Assembly: GCA_963663135.2 (NCBI GenBank)
Contig: CAXXRM010000003.1
Coordinates: forward strand, 1-64,000
Length of the DNA: 64,000 nucleotides
Direction: 5' to 3'
From: Io17-Chloro-G2 sp963663135
GTDB taxonomy: Bacteria > Chloroflexota > Dehalococcoidia > Lucifugimonadales > UBA3495
The notes below the pieces were generated by a model that did no database searches, had not been told where the DNA came from, and saw nothing but the letters and a program-made list of their open reading frames with translations. Every line of letters starts with the position of its first letter. Within the stretch, counting starts at the first letter, position 1. The position numbers were made by a program, and so were the translations under genes. Positions 56,045 through 63,931 of this stretch are shown piece by piece.

Positions 56045-56275
56045 TCAGGTTGGTTTAAGCCTTTTGAGCATGAGGTGGACCATACCTAGATGGACCCAGG
56101 TCTCGCCGGCCTCCGGCAGTTCCTCATAGTCCTTGCTAAGCCGCCGGCACCGGCTCAGCCATGCCAGTGTCCACTCTACCACCCACCTTAGGGGCAACAC
56201 CTCGAAGCGATGGCTGTCCGGGCTGCGGCGCACCACAGTCAGCGGCCATCCGCCGGTGGACCAAGCCCACTCCAC
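56045..56275 (-). pseudogene. C-terminal scrap of an IS5-type transposase
   Basis: WPLTVVRRSPDSHRFEVLPL then RWVVEWTLAWLSRCRRLSKD and WVHLGMVHLMLKRL is the C-terminal part of IS5-type transposases (catalytic Glu in RWVVEWT). Upstream it joins a fragment of an unrelated gene without a start. Confidence 0.65.
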
Positions 56276-56279
56276 CAAC

Positions 56280-56871
56280 CGGCGCGTTGTCGTGCCGCAA
56301 CAGATAGCCGCGCTGGGGAAGCTGCTCCACTTGATAGCCCATGCCTTGGAACAGTGAGCGCCATGCAATGCTGCTGGTAGACGCGATACCTTCCACGGCG
56401 CTGGACAATCGCTGCTCGTTGATGGGCCGGCGCAGGCGCTCCCGCATGAAATGAGGCGTGAGGAGGTCCTTGACCCGCAGTCCGGGAACGACAGCTTCTT
56501 CAAGGCGGCTGAACTCTCTTGCCAGGAACGATGCCGCCTCACGCGTCGCCATGCTGCGGCTCGCCTCCAACAGGTCGAGGGCCCGTCCGGCCGGGAGCTC
56601 CCGGCCGGACGTCCTGCGGCCCGGCTACCCGCACTTTGTGTACGTCTTCCGACGGGGCCAGCAAGACAACCGGATAGGCTTGACGGCCTTTCCGTGCTTC
56701 CCACAGCCTCCGTAGTTCCACATCGCTCGCTGCATCATCAAACCACAGAAGATGGTAAGTAGGCGTCTCCCAGACCGTTGCGGACTGCCCTGGCTGCGAC
56801 GACCAGCCGCGCCCAAGGCCGAATGTGGCTTCGAGGCGTGCGGATGTCTGATTGGCAGTAGGTGAGGTCAT
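56280..56871 (-). pseudogene. N-terminal fragment of a large protein, possibly a DNA methylase/restriction protein
   Basis: From ATG 56871 the frame reads a start region then YHLLWFDDAASDVELRRLWE and GRQAYPVVLLAPSED. After a frameshift near 56590 it continues as MATREAASFLAREFSRLEEA, VVPGLRVKDLLTPHFMRERL and WRSLFQGMGYQVEQLPQRGY. From memory this resembles the N-terminal region of Eco57I/N6-methylase-type proteins, but no methylase motif is present here, so that is tentative. The rest was removed, with an IS5 scrap at the joint. Confidence 0.4.
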
Positions 56872-56985
56872 CTACTCTCTCAATATTTGGCTCAGGGACA
56901 CAGCACCTTTGACACTATCCAAGTTTCGCTGTAAATTTGCAAGTAGTTGCTTTCTCGCCCAGATGTAACCCCTGGAATACGTACA

Positions 56986-57825
56986 ATGACTGTTAGTACA
57001 AAGCCCAAGCAATCTCTGGTCGGCATCGAGTTGGTCCGGCTGCTCGCCTATGAGGGGGACCGCATCTTCACGACGGAGCGGGCCAGGGAACTCGCGCCGC
57101 GTGTAGGTCTTAAGGACTCCTACCTCACCGAGGCGCTGTACCACCTCCGAAAGAACGACTGGATCGTCTCCCTCCGGCGAGGACTCTATGCGCTCTCTCC
57201 TACGGTTCCTGGGGTTGCGGCCGCCCACGAATTCGAGATAGCCATGGCCTTGGTCGACCCTGCCATGATTTCCCACTGGTCGGCCCTGCACCATCATGAG
57301 TTGACGGAGCAGATACCGAGGGATGTGTTCGTCCTCACGACGACGGATGCCTGCGTTCCCCGTCCGAGGAAGGACGGGCGGGAGAAGGCCGGGGGAGGCT
57401 TCGTCGTCGGGGATACAACGTACCGGTTTATCCAGGTCAAGCCCGACCGCTGCTTCGGCGGTGAGAACCTTTGGGTCGGCGAAGCCCGTGTGCCCATGTC
57501 TGACTTGGAGCGCACGTTGCTGGACTGCCTCTCCATGCCCCAGCACTGTGGGGGATTCGGGGAGGCGCTCTACGCCTTCCAAGTCGCGATGCCTCGACTA
57601 AACATCGAACGCATCACAGAGTACGCCATCAGGCTGGGCGTTACCACAGCCAAGCGCCTGGGGTGGGCGCTCGAAGCCCAGGGGGTTCTCCCGTTGGAGT
57701 TGCAGAAGCTGGCTGCGCTGCCGATCAAGGGCTTCCGCAAGCTTGACCCTACTGGGCCTCGCAAGGGGCCTTGCAACGGCCGTTGGATGGTGCAGGAAAA
57801 CCTGCCAAGGATGGTTGAGGCATGA
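56986..57825 (+). CDS. abiEi: AbiEi-type antitoxin
   Basis: ATG 56986 (MTVSTKPKQSLVGIEL) gives 279 residues; the ORF opens at 56947. The N-terminal winged helix (FTTERARELAPRVGLKDSYL, WIVSLRRGLYALSP) is the DNA-binding autorepressor domain of AbiEi proteins. The C-terminal part carries SDLERTLLDCLSMPQHCGGF, typical of the family. It overlaps the toxin gene by ATGA. Known family behaviour: represses its own operon and counteracts the AbiEii nucleotidyltransferase (type IV toxin-antitoxin, phage abortive infection). Confidence 0.88.
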   Translation: MTVSTKPKQSLVGIELVRLLAYEGDRIFTTERARELAPRVGLKDSYLTEALYHLRKNDWIVSLRRGLYALSPTVPGVAAAHEFEIAMALVDPAMISHWSALHHHELTEQIPRDVFVLTTTDACVPRPRKDGREKAGGGFVVGDTTYRFIQVKPDRCFGGENLWVGEARVPMSDLERTLLDCLSMPQHCGGFGEALYAFQVAMPRLNIERITEYAIRLGVTTAKRLGWALEAQGVLPLELQKLAALPIKGFRKLDPTGPRKGPCNGRWMVQENLPRMVEA

Positions 57826-58700
57826 GACCACTCCGCACGCGCCTACAGGAAGCACGCCGACGCCTCAGCATCCCCTGGGAGGCTCTTGAACGCGACTACT
57901 TGCTGTCCTGGATCTTGGCTGGCATTAGCCGGACGCCCGTGCTCCGCGACACACTGGTCTTCAAGGGAGGCACAGCTCTCCGAAAGTGCTATTTCGGTGA
58001 CTACCGCTTCTCCGAGGACCTGGACTTCTCGACGCTGAAAGGGATTCCGACTGGCAATGAGATGGAGGGGTTGATAAGGGAAGTGTGCGGAACCGCCGTG
58101 CGATTACTGGACGAATTCGCTCCTGTGGAGATCACTTGTGAGCGTTACACGGAGAGGGAACCCCATCCAGGCGGTCAGGAAGCGTTCGCCATCCGAGCGA
58201 GATTTCCGTGGCATAGCCGCCTACAGACCCGCGTCATGGTAGAGGTCACAATGGATGAGAGAGTCCTGCTGCCTGCCGAGCAGCGGCAGGTCATCCACGA
58301 GTACGGCGAGCCGCTCGATGCGGAAGTGAAGGTATATTCCCTTGAAGAGATCGTTGCCGAAAAGCTGCGAGCTCTCCTGCAACAGGCGGAAATGTTCGAG
58401 AGAAGAGGTTGGAGCCGCTCACGCGCTCGCGACTACTACGACCTATGGCGAGTGCTCGGGACTTATGGAGACCAGATGGACCTAGTGAGCTTCGACTCGC
58501 TGCTGCGTGAGAAGTGCGCCGTCCGAGCTGTCTCCTTCGCAGGACCTGACGAATTCTTCCACAACCGTATGCTCGCTTTCGTAGAAGAGACTTGGGGGCA
58601 GTCGCTCGGCCCGCTCGTGCCGGACTTGCCAATATTCGAGACTGTGATCAGCGAGCTGCGACCGCAGGTGGCGCAGCTGGCTCGTCCAAGCGGCGAATAG
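57822..58700 (+). CDS. abiEii: AbiEii-type nucleotidyltransferase toxin
   Basis: 292 residues from ATG 57822. The DUF1814/AbiEii nucleotidyltransferase signature is complete: FKGGTALRKCYF (residues 47-58), then FSEDLDFS with Asp66 and Asp68. YSLEEIVAEKLRALL and SRARDYYDLWRVL follow further on. All known key motifs are intact, so the toxin is probably active. Forms a two-gene operon with abiEi. Confidence 0.9.
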   Translation: MRPLRTRLQEARRRLSIPWEALERDYLLSWILAGISRTPVLRDTLVFKGGTALRKCYFGDYRFSEDLDFSTLKGIPTGNEMEGLIREVCGTAVRLLDEFAPVEITCERYTEREPHPGGQEAFAIRARFPWHSRLQTRVMVEVTMDERVLLPAEQRQVIHEYGEPLDAEVKVYSLEEIVAEKLRALLQQAEMFERRGWSRSRARDYYDLWRVLGTYGDQMDLVSFDSLLREKCAVRAVSFAGPDEFFHNRMLAFVEETWGQSLGPLVPDLPIFETVISELRPQVAQLARPSGE

Positions 58701-58823
58701 TATGTCTTGAGGAAGGGGGCAGACTCACAGCATCAGCCCATCTCAAAGACGGTTCTTTCTAAAGTCGACTTAGACCCCACCCGAATCCCAGGGAAAGGCT
58801 GTTAGAGTTGTTGGCGTACCCCA

Positions 58824-58956
58824 CCCGGACTTCGCCTTCTTCAACGACCTGGAAACGGTCCAAAGCCAGGATATCTTCTGGCTGCGCCTCCGCGCGCTGC
58901 AGCACTTCCTCGGCAGAACCCGCCCCGCCGGCTGGAGCCTGGTGGCGCTGCCGTAG
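58824..58956 (+). pseudogene. C-terminal remnant of a YDPDPD-family gene
   Basis: Only the last 44 codons remain: PDFAFFNDLETVQSQDIFWL then RALQHFLGRTRPAGWSLVAL and TAG. The joint upstream is at about 58824. It is immediately followed by the same IS remnant that follows the intact copy at 61116, so this is the left arm of a direct repeat. Confidence 0.7.
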
Positions 58957-59486
58957 CCCCCACCCCCGTCTCTCCCGCCGCAAGAGACCTTTGCGTAACC
59001 GGGGTGTTGAAGGAAAATAGAGGGGACGCCCGATGGGCGAAGGGGATGAGGAGTCTGATGCATCGGGAAATGGGCCAGCCGTCTTTGGTGGAGGGTCTCC
59101 TGCCGAAGAAGCCGGGGCAGAACCATCGTTTGGGGCGGGTCCACCAGGCGGTGGACCGGGTCCGGATCGGGAAGCTGGCGGCGCAGGTCTATGACACTCC
59201 GGAGGGAAGGCCCAGCTATCCGCTGGACGTACTGGGGTGCGGTCTCGGGACAGCTGAGACCGGCGCTTGCAGCGCAGCACAGGCTGGGGAAGCGGAGGCG
59301 CAGACCCAATCCGGTTCGGGCTGTTGGGCGGGTGGAAGCCCGCGGGGTGGCTTGAGCGGGGACCCGTTCGGTGTTCCCGGGTGAGATTCCCGGGCGGAGC
59401 CGTCTTGAACTGTTGGGACGGCGGCGCGGCGGAGACCGCGTGAATGGCTGATTGCAGTCGTCTGACTAAAGTCAACCATTTTTGCA
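58957..59486. mobile_element. IS remnant with transposase 5' end, copy A
   Basis: It starts near GCAAGAGACCTTTGCGTAAC. From ATG 59058 the frame reads MHREMGQPSLVEGLLP then GRVHQAVDRVRIGKLAAQVY and EGRPSYP, the N-terminus of an IS5/IS1182-type transposase, after which coding is lost. The right end is AAAGTCAACCATTTTTGC. It is about 95% identical to 62037-62500 and its right end recurs at 13945-14072. Internally deleted, non-autonomous. Confidence 0.65.
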
Positions 59487-59508
59487 GCGGTGAATCGGGC
59501 AGCTTGGC

Positions 59509-59718
59509 TTACGCCTGGTCCAAATCCGACCTGGAGATTCCCAGGTCTCTTCTGATCTGGTGGAGTGTCCCCGTGGCCAGGTCGCGATTGCCATGCCTGG
59601 GGATGATCGCCCGCCGCCCGTTGGCGGGGTTCACCCACATTTCATGGGACCCGTCCGCTTGGCGCCGGAATCTGCAACCCAGGATTTCCAGCTTTGCGCG
59701 CAGGTCCCTGTAGGTCAC
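59509..59718 (-). CDS. hicA: HicA-family toxin
   Basis: Starts at GTG 59718, sharing bases with the hicB stop (GTGA); 69 residues. Motifs: YRDLRAKLEILGCRFRRQ, then ADGSHEMWVN with the catalytic His25, then IIPRHGNRDLATGTLHQIRR. A longer frame to 59796 is a shadow. The order is hicB-hicA, the reverse of the module at 43484-43950. Confidence 0.88.
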   Translation of the reverse strand: MTYRDLRAKLEILGCRFRRQADGSHEMWVNPANGRRAIIPRHGNRDLATGTLHQIRRDLGISRSDLDQA

Positions 59719-59960
59719 GCGGTTACTGTCAAGGTGCCTTCTGAGCGGTGCAAGGGAGTTAGCTCGGACGGCAGGCCTTGCCCGTCTTCCTTGCAAACCT
59801 GGATGATGGTCTGTGCCACTGCCAGAAGGCTTTTAAGGGTTTCTTCCGGGGTCTCACCCCAAGCCACGCAACCCTGAAGGGCCGGGACCTCTGCTCGGTA
59901 CATCCAGCCATGGTCTTCCGCCGGTTCGTGGAGCACGTAGTTCAGCTGGTAGATGTCCAT
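59715..59960 (-). CDS. hicB: HicB-family antitoxin
   Basis: ATG 59960 after GGAGAAGAAGAT gives 81 residues. The HicB fold shows in YVLHEPAEDHGWMYRAEVPA, LQGCVAWGETPEETLKSLLA. The short C-terminal part has no clear DNA-binding domain. Translationally coupled to hicA. Confidence 0.87.
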   Translation of the reverse strand: MDIYQLNYVLHEPAEDHGWMYRAEVPALQGCVAWGETPEETLKSLLAVAQTIIQVCKEDGQGLPSELTPLHRSEGTLTVTA

Positions 59961-60302
59961 ATCTTCTTCTCCAGTTCCGGCGTTCTCGGCGTTGATGCGG
60001 TTCCCTGTCGCGGAATGTTTTCCATTTTGCCGTGCTGGAGTGTTCTGGTCAAAGGCGCGACTGTTAGCAGGCCCTCGTAGTTGTGGAGTGTCGCAATTGT
60101 CCTGGCGCAACCCCCTCTTTCCCGTCGCAACGGGAATCCAGAGCCCTTTCACCGCAGAGCGCGGGGAGTTCATTTATATTTAGGCGCGTTTTATCCGAAA
60201 CTCTCCACAGGCCCGCGCTCTCTGTGGTTAGTGCCCCCAATCCTCGACGATTCGGTTCGGCGTGCGGGGGTCGACAACCCCAGGCCTGCCGTACCTCTCT
60301 CG
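59961..60302. other. Intergenic, repeat-like
   Basis: Holds GGGAATCCAGAGCCCTTT and a TTTCACCGCAGAG..CTCTGTGG pair also seen at 30790-30960. No gene recognised. Confidence 0.45.
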
Positions 60303-60902
60303 TCAGTACATTAACTGCTGGGGCAATTCAGGCTCAGGACGGGCCGCCCGGGCCTTTTCCATATCGGTCGTCCTAATCTTGTACCTGTCGGCTATATGCT
60401 GCTGCTGCTGCCGGCGCACTTCATTCACATAGCCGAACCACGCCCGGGTATACACGGCTTCGGCTTTGGGGTGAGCGTTGGAATTACGGTTTATCTTGTA
60501 CTCCCGTTGGAACCATTCCACGTTATCACCGAATCGCTCGAAGAAACCCTTACACTCCACCCGGGAGAAGGCGTCATGCAGCCAGGTTACATCCTCGCCC
60601 CGGGACTTCCCGCTCTCATAGAGATTGAAAAACTCATCCCATTCATCCGGGTCGATCGCTTTCACCCAGTCTCGGGCGTCGTCCAGGGCGTGACCAACCC
60701 AGTCGGGTTCGGCCAGTCGCTCCTGGGACAACCGGGTGACCTGCTCATCCATGCCGTCTCCAGCGACCCGCGCCGGAATCCGTTCCAGGGAAGCGCAGTA
60801 CGACTCGATAGCCTCGCGGCAAATCCGGGAGACGTTCACCTCCGGGTCGAGTTGCTTAATTTGCCTGATAACTTTATCCGGCACGTTTATACCAATGCGC
60901 AT
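60303..60902 (-). CDS. Ribbon-helix-helix N-terminal protein, 199 aa
   Basis: ATG 60902, after GGAGCAAGG. Residues ~1-40 (MRIGINVPDKVIRQIKQL, VNVSRICREAIESY) look like a ribbon-helix-helix DNA-binding domain. The rest is helical and charged (DWVKAIDPDEWDEFFNLYES, EWFQREYKINRNSN) with a Gln run (QQQQ). No known domain is recognised there. An 18-bp palindrome lies 10 bases upstream, so autoregulation is likely. A toxin partner is not obvious; it may be a solitary regulator or an antitoxin whose partner was lost. Confidence 0.7.
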   Translation of the reverse strand: MRIGINVPDKVIRQIKQLDPEVNVSRICREAIESYCASLERIPARVAGDGMDEQVTRLSQERLAEPDWVGHALDDARDWVKAIDPDEWDEFFNLYESGKSRGEDVTWLHDAFSRVECKGFFERFGDNVEWFQREYKINRNSNAHPKAEAVYTRAWFGYVNEVRRQQQQHIADRYKIRTTDMEKARAARPEPELPQQLMY

Positions 60903-60911
60903 GACCTTGCT

Positions 60912-60955
60912 CCGGTGTATGCGTATGCTTTATCATCAGCATACGCATACACCGG
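60912..60955. promoter_or_regulatory. 18-bp perfect palindrome, probable operator of the RHH gene
   Basis: Left arm CCGGTGTATGCGTATGCT (60912-60929), 8-base spacer, right arm AGCATACGCATACACCGG (60938-60955). Each arm carries a direct GTATGC/GTATGC doublet, the kind of short repeated site bound cooperatively by ribbon-helix-helix dimers. It ends 10 bases before the start codon, next to the ribosome-binding site. Confidence 0.75.
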
Positions 60956-61115
60956 TGATACGTCAATCCACTCCCCGGGATCGCTTTTTGCCCTCCGGCA
61001 TCGGTGATCTATAATCGCTTTAGGCGATATCCCGTAACATCGTATAATCACCCGCTGGAGCGCTCTTCCGCTCCCGGGCTGCGCCGGGACTACCTGTCTA
61101 ATTTTGGAGGCGTTG

Positions 61116-62036
61116 ATGAGCAGGATTAGGCTTTTGGTGTTGGTCCTGGTGGTTGGGTGGGTGGTGGCGTTTCCGGCGGCGGCGTTGGGCCAGTCGCTTC
61201 AAGACCACCAGTCGAGGCTGATGGTGACTATCGACGGGGAAAAGGCCCCCGACGATACCAAGGTCACCGCAATGATTGACGGCGCAGACGTGGGGTCGGC
61301 GATGACCATGGACGGTATCGCCTTCCTGAAGGTCCCCGGAACGTCCTCCACCGTCGGCATGGAGATCAGTTTCATGGTCGGCGACCTGATGGCCGCCGAG
61401 ACCGACACCTGGGAGCGGGGCGGACACCAGGACAAGAACTTCGAGATTGCAATCACCACGTACGCCGCGCCCCTGCCGGTCCCGCCCCACCTTTCGAGGC
61501 TGCTGGTGAGCGTCGACGGGCTGCCGGCCCCCGACGGCACGGTGGTCACGGCCTGGATGGACGGCGAGGCGGTGGCGACGGCGTTGACCGCCAGCGGCGC
61601 GGCCTTCATCAGGATAGAGGGGGACGGCTCGACCGCCGGCAAGGCCATCAGCTTCACTATCAGGATCCTGACCGGGGGAGTGCCCGAGGGAGTGACTGAA
61701 GACCTGGACGCCGCCGAGGTTGACTTCTGGGAGCAGGGCGGCCACATCGTCAAGAACTTCGCCATCTCGGTCTACACCGCGCCGAGGACGCCGGCCGAGG
61801 CGTTTGCGCCGCTGATCGACCACCTGGTTGACGGCCGGGCCAACCTGATCGGCGTGTTCTGGTTCAACGACGAAACCCAGTCCTACCTATCCTACGACCC
61901 GGACCCGGACTTCGCCTTCTTCAACGACCTGGAAACCGTCGAAAGCCAGCAGATCTTCTGGCTGCGCCTCCGCGCGCCGCAGCACTTCCTGGGCAGGACC
62001 CGCCCCGCCGGCTGGAGCCTGGCGGCGCTGCCCTAG
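61116..62036 (+). CDS. Secreted YDPDPD-family protein (intact copy B)
   Basis: ATG 61116 after TTTTGGAGGCGTTG; 306 residues. The signal peptide is RLLVLVLVVGWVVAFPAAA. The architecture equals copy A: repeat one (SRLMVTIDGEKAPDDTKV, WERGGHQDKNFEIA), repeat two (SRLLVSVDGLPAPDGTVV, WEQGGHIVKNFAISVY) and the C-terminal domain (FWFNDETQSYLSYDPDPDF, FWLRLRAPQHFLGRTRPAG). The copies are closest to each other in the C-terminal domain and most different in repeat one. The TAG stop is followed at once by the IS remnant. Confidence 0.8.
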   Translation: MSRIRLLVLVLVVGWVVAFPAAALGQSLQDHQSRLMVTIDGEKAPDDTKVTAMIDGADVGSAMTMDGIAFLKVPGTSSTVGMEISFMVGDLMAAETDTWERGGHQDKNFEIAITTYAAPLPVPPHLSRLLVSVDGLPAPDGTVVTAWMDGEAVATALTASGAAFIRIEGDGSTAGKAISFTIRILTGGVPEGVTEDLDAAEVDFWEQGGHIVKNFAISVYTAPRTPAEAFAPLIDHLVDGRANLIGVFWFNDETQSYLSYDPDPDFAFFNDLETVESQQIFWLRLRAPQHFLGRTRPAGWSLAALP

Positions 62037-62580
62037 CCCCCACCCCCGTCTTTCCCGTCGCAAGAGACCTTTGCGTAACCGGGGTGTTGAAGGAAAATCG
62101 AGGGGACGCCCGAGGGGCGAAGGGGAGGAGGGGTCTGATGCATCGGGAAATGGGCCAGCCGTCTTTGGTGGAGAGTCTCCTGCCGGGGAAACCGGGGCAG
62201 AACCAGCGTTTGGGGCGGGTCCACCAGGCGGTGGACTGGGTCCGGATCGGGAAGCTGGCGGCGCAGGTCTATGACGCTCCGGAGGGAAGGCCCAGCTATC
62301 CGCTGGACGTACTGGGGTGCGATCTCGGGACAGCTGAAACCGGCGCTTGCAGCGCAGCACCGGCTGGGGAAGCGCAGACGCGGACCCAATCCGGTTCAGG
62401 CTGTTCGGCGGGTGGAAGCCCGCGGATTGGCTTGAGCGGGGATCAGTTCGGTGTTCCCGGGTGAGATTCCCGGGCGGAGCCGCCTTGCCCTGTTGGGGCG
62501 GCGGCGCTACCCCCTCGGGCAGCGTCTCAGGAAAGGCTGACATTGGTTTCGTTACCAAAGTCAACCTATTTTACAACGGC
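62037..62580. mobile_element. IS remnant with transposase 5' end, copy B
   Basis: The direct repeat of 58957-59486, with the same GCAAGAGACCTTTGCGTAAC start and transposase 5' end (MHREMGQPSLVESLLP). It diverges after the CCGGGCGGAGCCG core, and its right end (CAAAGTCAACCTATTTTACAA) has inserted into the 3' end of the nitroreductase-like gene. Confidence 0.65.
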
Positions 62581-62584
62581 TGCC

Positions 62585-62911
62585 CTCAACCCAGGCTTCC
62601 AGGTCACGGTGGGCGCCAGTTTTCTGGTGGATTCGGGAAATGATGCCCGGCCGCTGGTTCCGGTCCATGATTCACGTCGCCCGGGCGGCCAAATCGGCCT
62701 GAACGCTCCGCTTGAGGTGAAAAGTGAACTGGGGGTTTGCCACCCGGTTGGCGTACCAATCGCGACTACCGGGCGTGCCGGTAATATAGAGCCGCCCTCC
62801 AATATTGTGGAACCAGATCTCCTTGCGCCGGGGGTGCCCGGAATTCCGTCCAGTGGTAGTGATGTCGATGGTGCGGTACCGTTCCAGGGCTCGTTGCACT
62901 GCTTCATCCAT
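62585..62911 (-). pseudogene. Broken deazaflavin(F420)-dependent nitroreductase-like protein
   Basis: From ATG 62911 the frame reads DITTTGRNSGHPRRKEIWFH, NIGGRLYITGTPGSRDWYAN and FTFHLKRSVQADLAARAT, the split-beta-barrel F420-binding family (DDN-like). TGA at 62674-62672 interrupts, yet the same frame continues with DRNQRPGIISRIHQKTGAHR and DLEAWVEGS, again family-like. The 3' end is replaced by the end of the IS remnant. It is probably non-functional, or the stop is a sequencing error. Confidence 0.65.
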
Positions 62912-62971
62912 GTTCCGTCGCCATCCATTCCCCGTTCGGTTGGAGTTCCTTGGGATGTCCCTGCTCTCCTC

Positions 62972-63931
62972 CTACCCTGCCACTGACTGGGAAATCCGGG
63001 CCAGAAGTCCCATGGTGCGATCCAGCGACCCCTCCCGGTCCGGTCCTGCAGGTACCGGAGAGGCCATGAGTTCGGTCGCGCCCATTTCCAGCAGTCCTCG
63101 CAGCCCCTCAGTTACTTGCTCCTCGTTCCCGGACACCGCCACGGCGTCCACCATTCCGGGGCTCCACACGCCCTCGGTTACTTCAGGAAACCCGGCGTTG
63201 TTGAACATGTTTCGGTAGAAGGGCGCCCTGGCAAACCCCCTGAATTGTCCCGCGATGGCTTCTCGGGCCTCCTCGGGGTCGTCGTGGACGCACACCGGCA
63301 CATGGGCCACAAGAGGAGGCGTGGGACGACCGGCCTGCTCGGCCCCGCGCTGCATGGCCGGCAGGGCAACATCCCGCAGGTAGGCCCCTGGACACACCCA
63401 GCTGATCGCGCCGTCGGCTTCGGCCCCGCACATCTCGAACGCGCCCTCCCCCAGGGCGGCAGCCATCACCGGCAGGTCAACTGGGGCGGGGATACTGGTG
63501 TGGGCTTGGTAATAGCGCCCAGAGTGGTCCACTGAACCCTCTTGCAGTAATGCCTTCAAGATGCGTACATACTCCCTGAGGTGGGCCAGGGGCGCTCGGA
63601 AGTTGGTGCCAAGGGTCTGCTCTACGCCTCCCTGCCCGCTGGTTCCCAACCCCAGCCGGAACCGGTCGGGAGCCAGTTGGGCCAGGGTCAAGACCTGCTG
63701 GGCAACGGCGATGGGATGGCGGGGAAAGGTCTGGGTTATAGCTGTGCCGAACATGATGCTCCCGGTGCTGGGTCCGGCGGCTGCGAAAACGCTGAGGCTG
63801 TCTCCCCCGCCGGTGCTGCCGCTGGTCATCCAAGCCGCGCCAATGCCGCGATTCTCCAGGTCCTCCACCGCTCCAAGGGCGGCGTTGCTGTCGGCGGCCG
63901 TTACCACCATGCCGATTCTCTGCTGGGCCAT
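62972..63931 (-). CDS. LLM-class F420-dependent oxidoreductase
   Basis: 319 residues from ATG 63931 with AAGGGGTAGAG upstream. A bacterial luciferase-like TIM-barrel: GIGAAWMTSGSTGG, GTAITQTFPRHPIAVAQQVL, RFRLGLGTSGQGGVEQTLG, LREYVRILKALLQEGSVDH, LPVMAAALGEGAFEMCG and ADGAISWVCPGAYLRDVALP in family order, with normal length. The family uses coenzyme F420 (some members FMN) to oxidise or reduce small organics. Same strand as the neighbouring F420 nitroreductase-like relic. The substrate is unknown. Confidence 0.9.
   Translation of the reverse strand: MAQQRIGMVVTAADSNAALGAVEDLENRGIGAAWMTSGSTGGGDSLSVFAAAGPSTGSIMFGTAITQTFPRHPIAVAQQVLTLAQLAPDRFRLGLGTSGQGGVEQTLGTNFRAPLAHLREYVRILKALLQEGSVDHSGRYYQAHTSIPAPVDLPVMAAALGEGAFEMCGAEADGAISWVCPGAYLRDVALPAMQRGAEQAGRPTPPLVAHVPVCVHDDPEEAREAIAGQFRGFARAPFYRNMFNNAGFPEVTEGVWSPGMVDAVAVSGNEEQVTEGLRGLLEMGATELMASPVPAGPDREGSLDRTMGLLARISQSVAG

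Noticed and set aside
62672..62674. TGA as a selenocysteine codon in the nitroreductase-like gene
   Set aside because: No downstream stem-loop of SECIS type was seen, the family does not use selenocysteine, and the 3' end is also destroyed.
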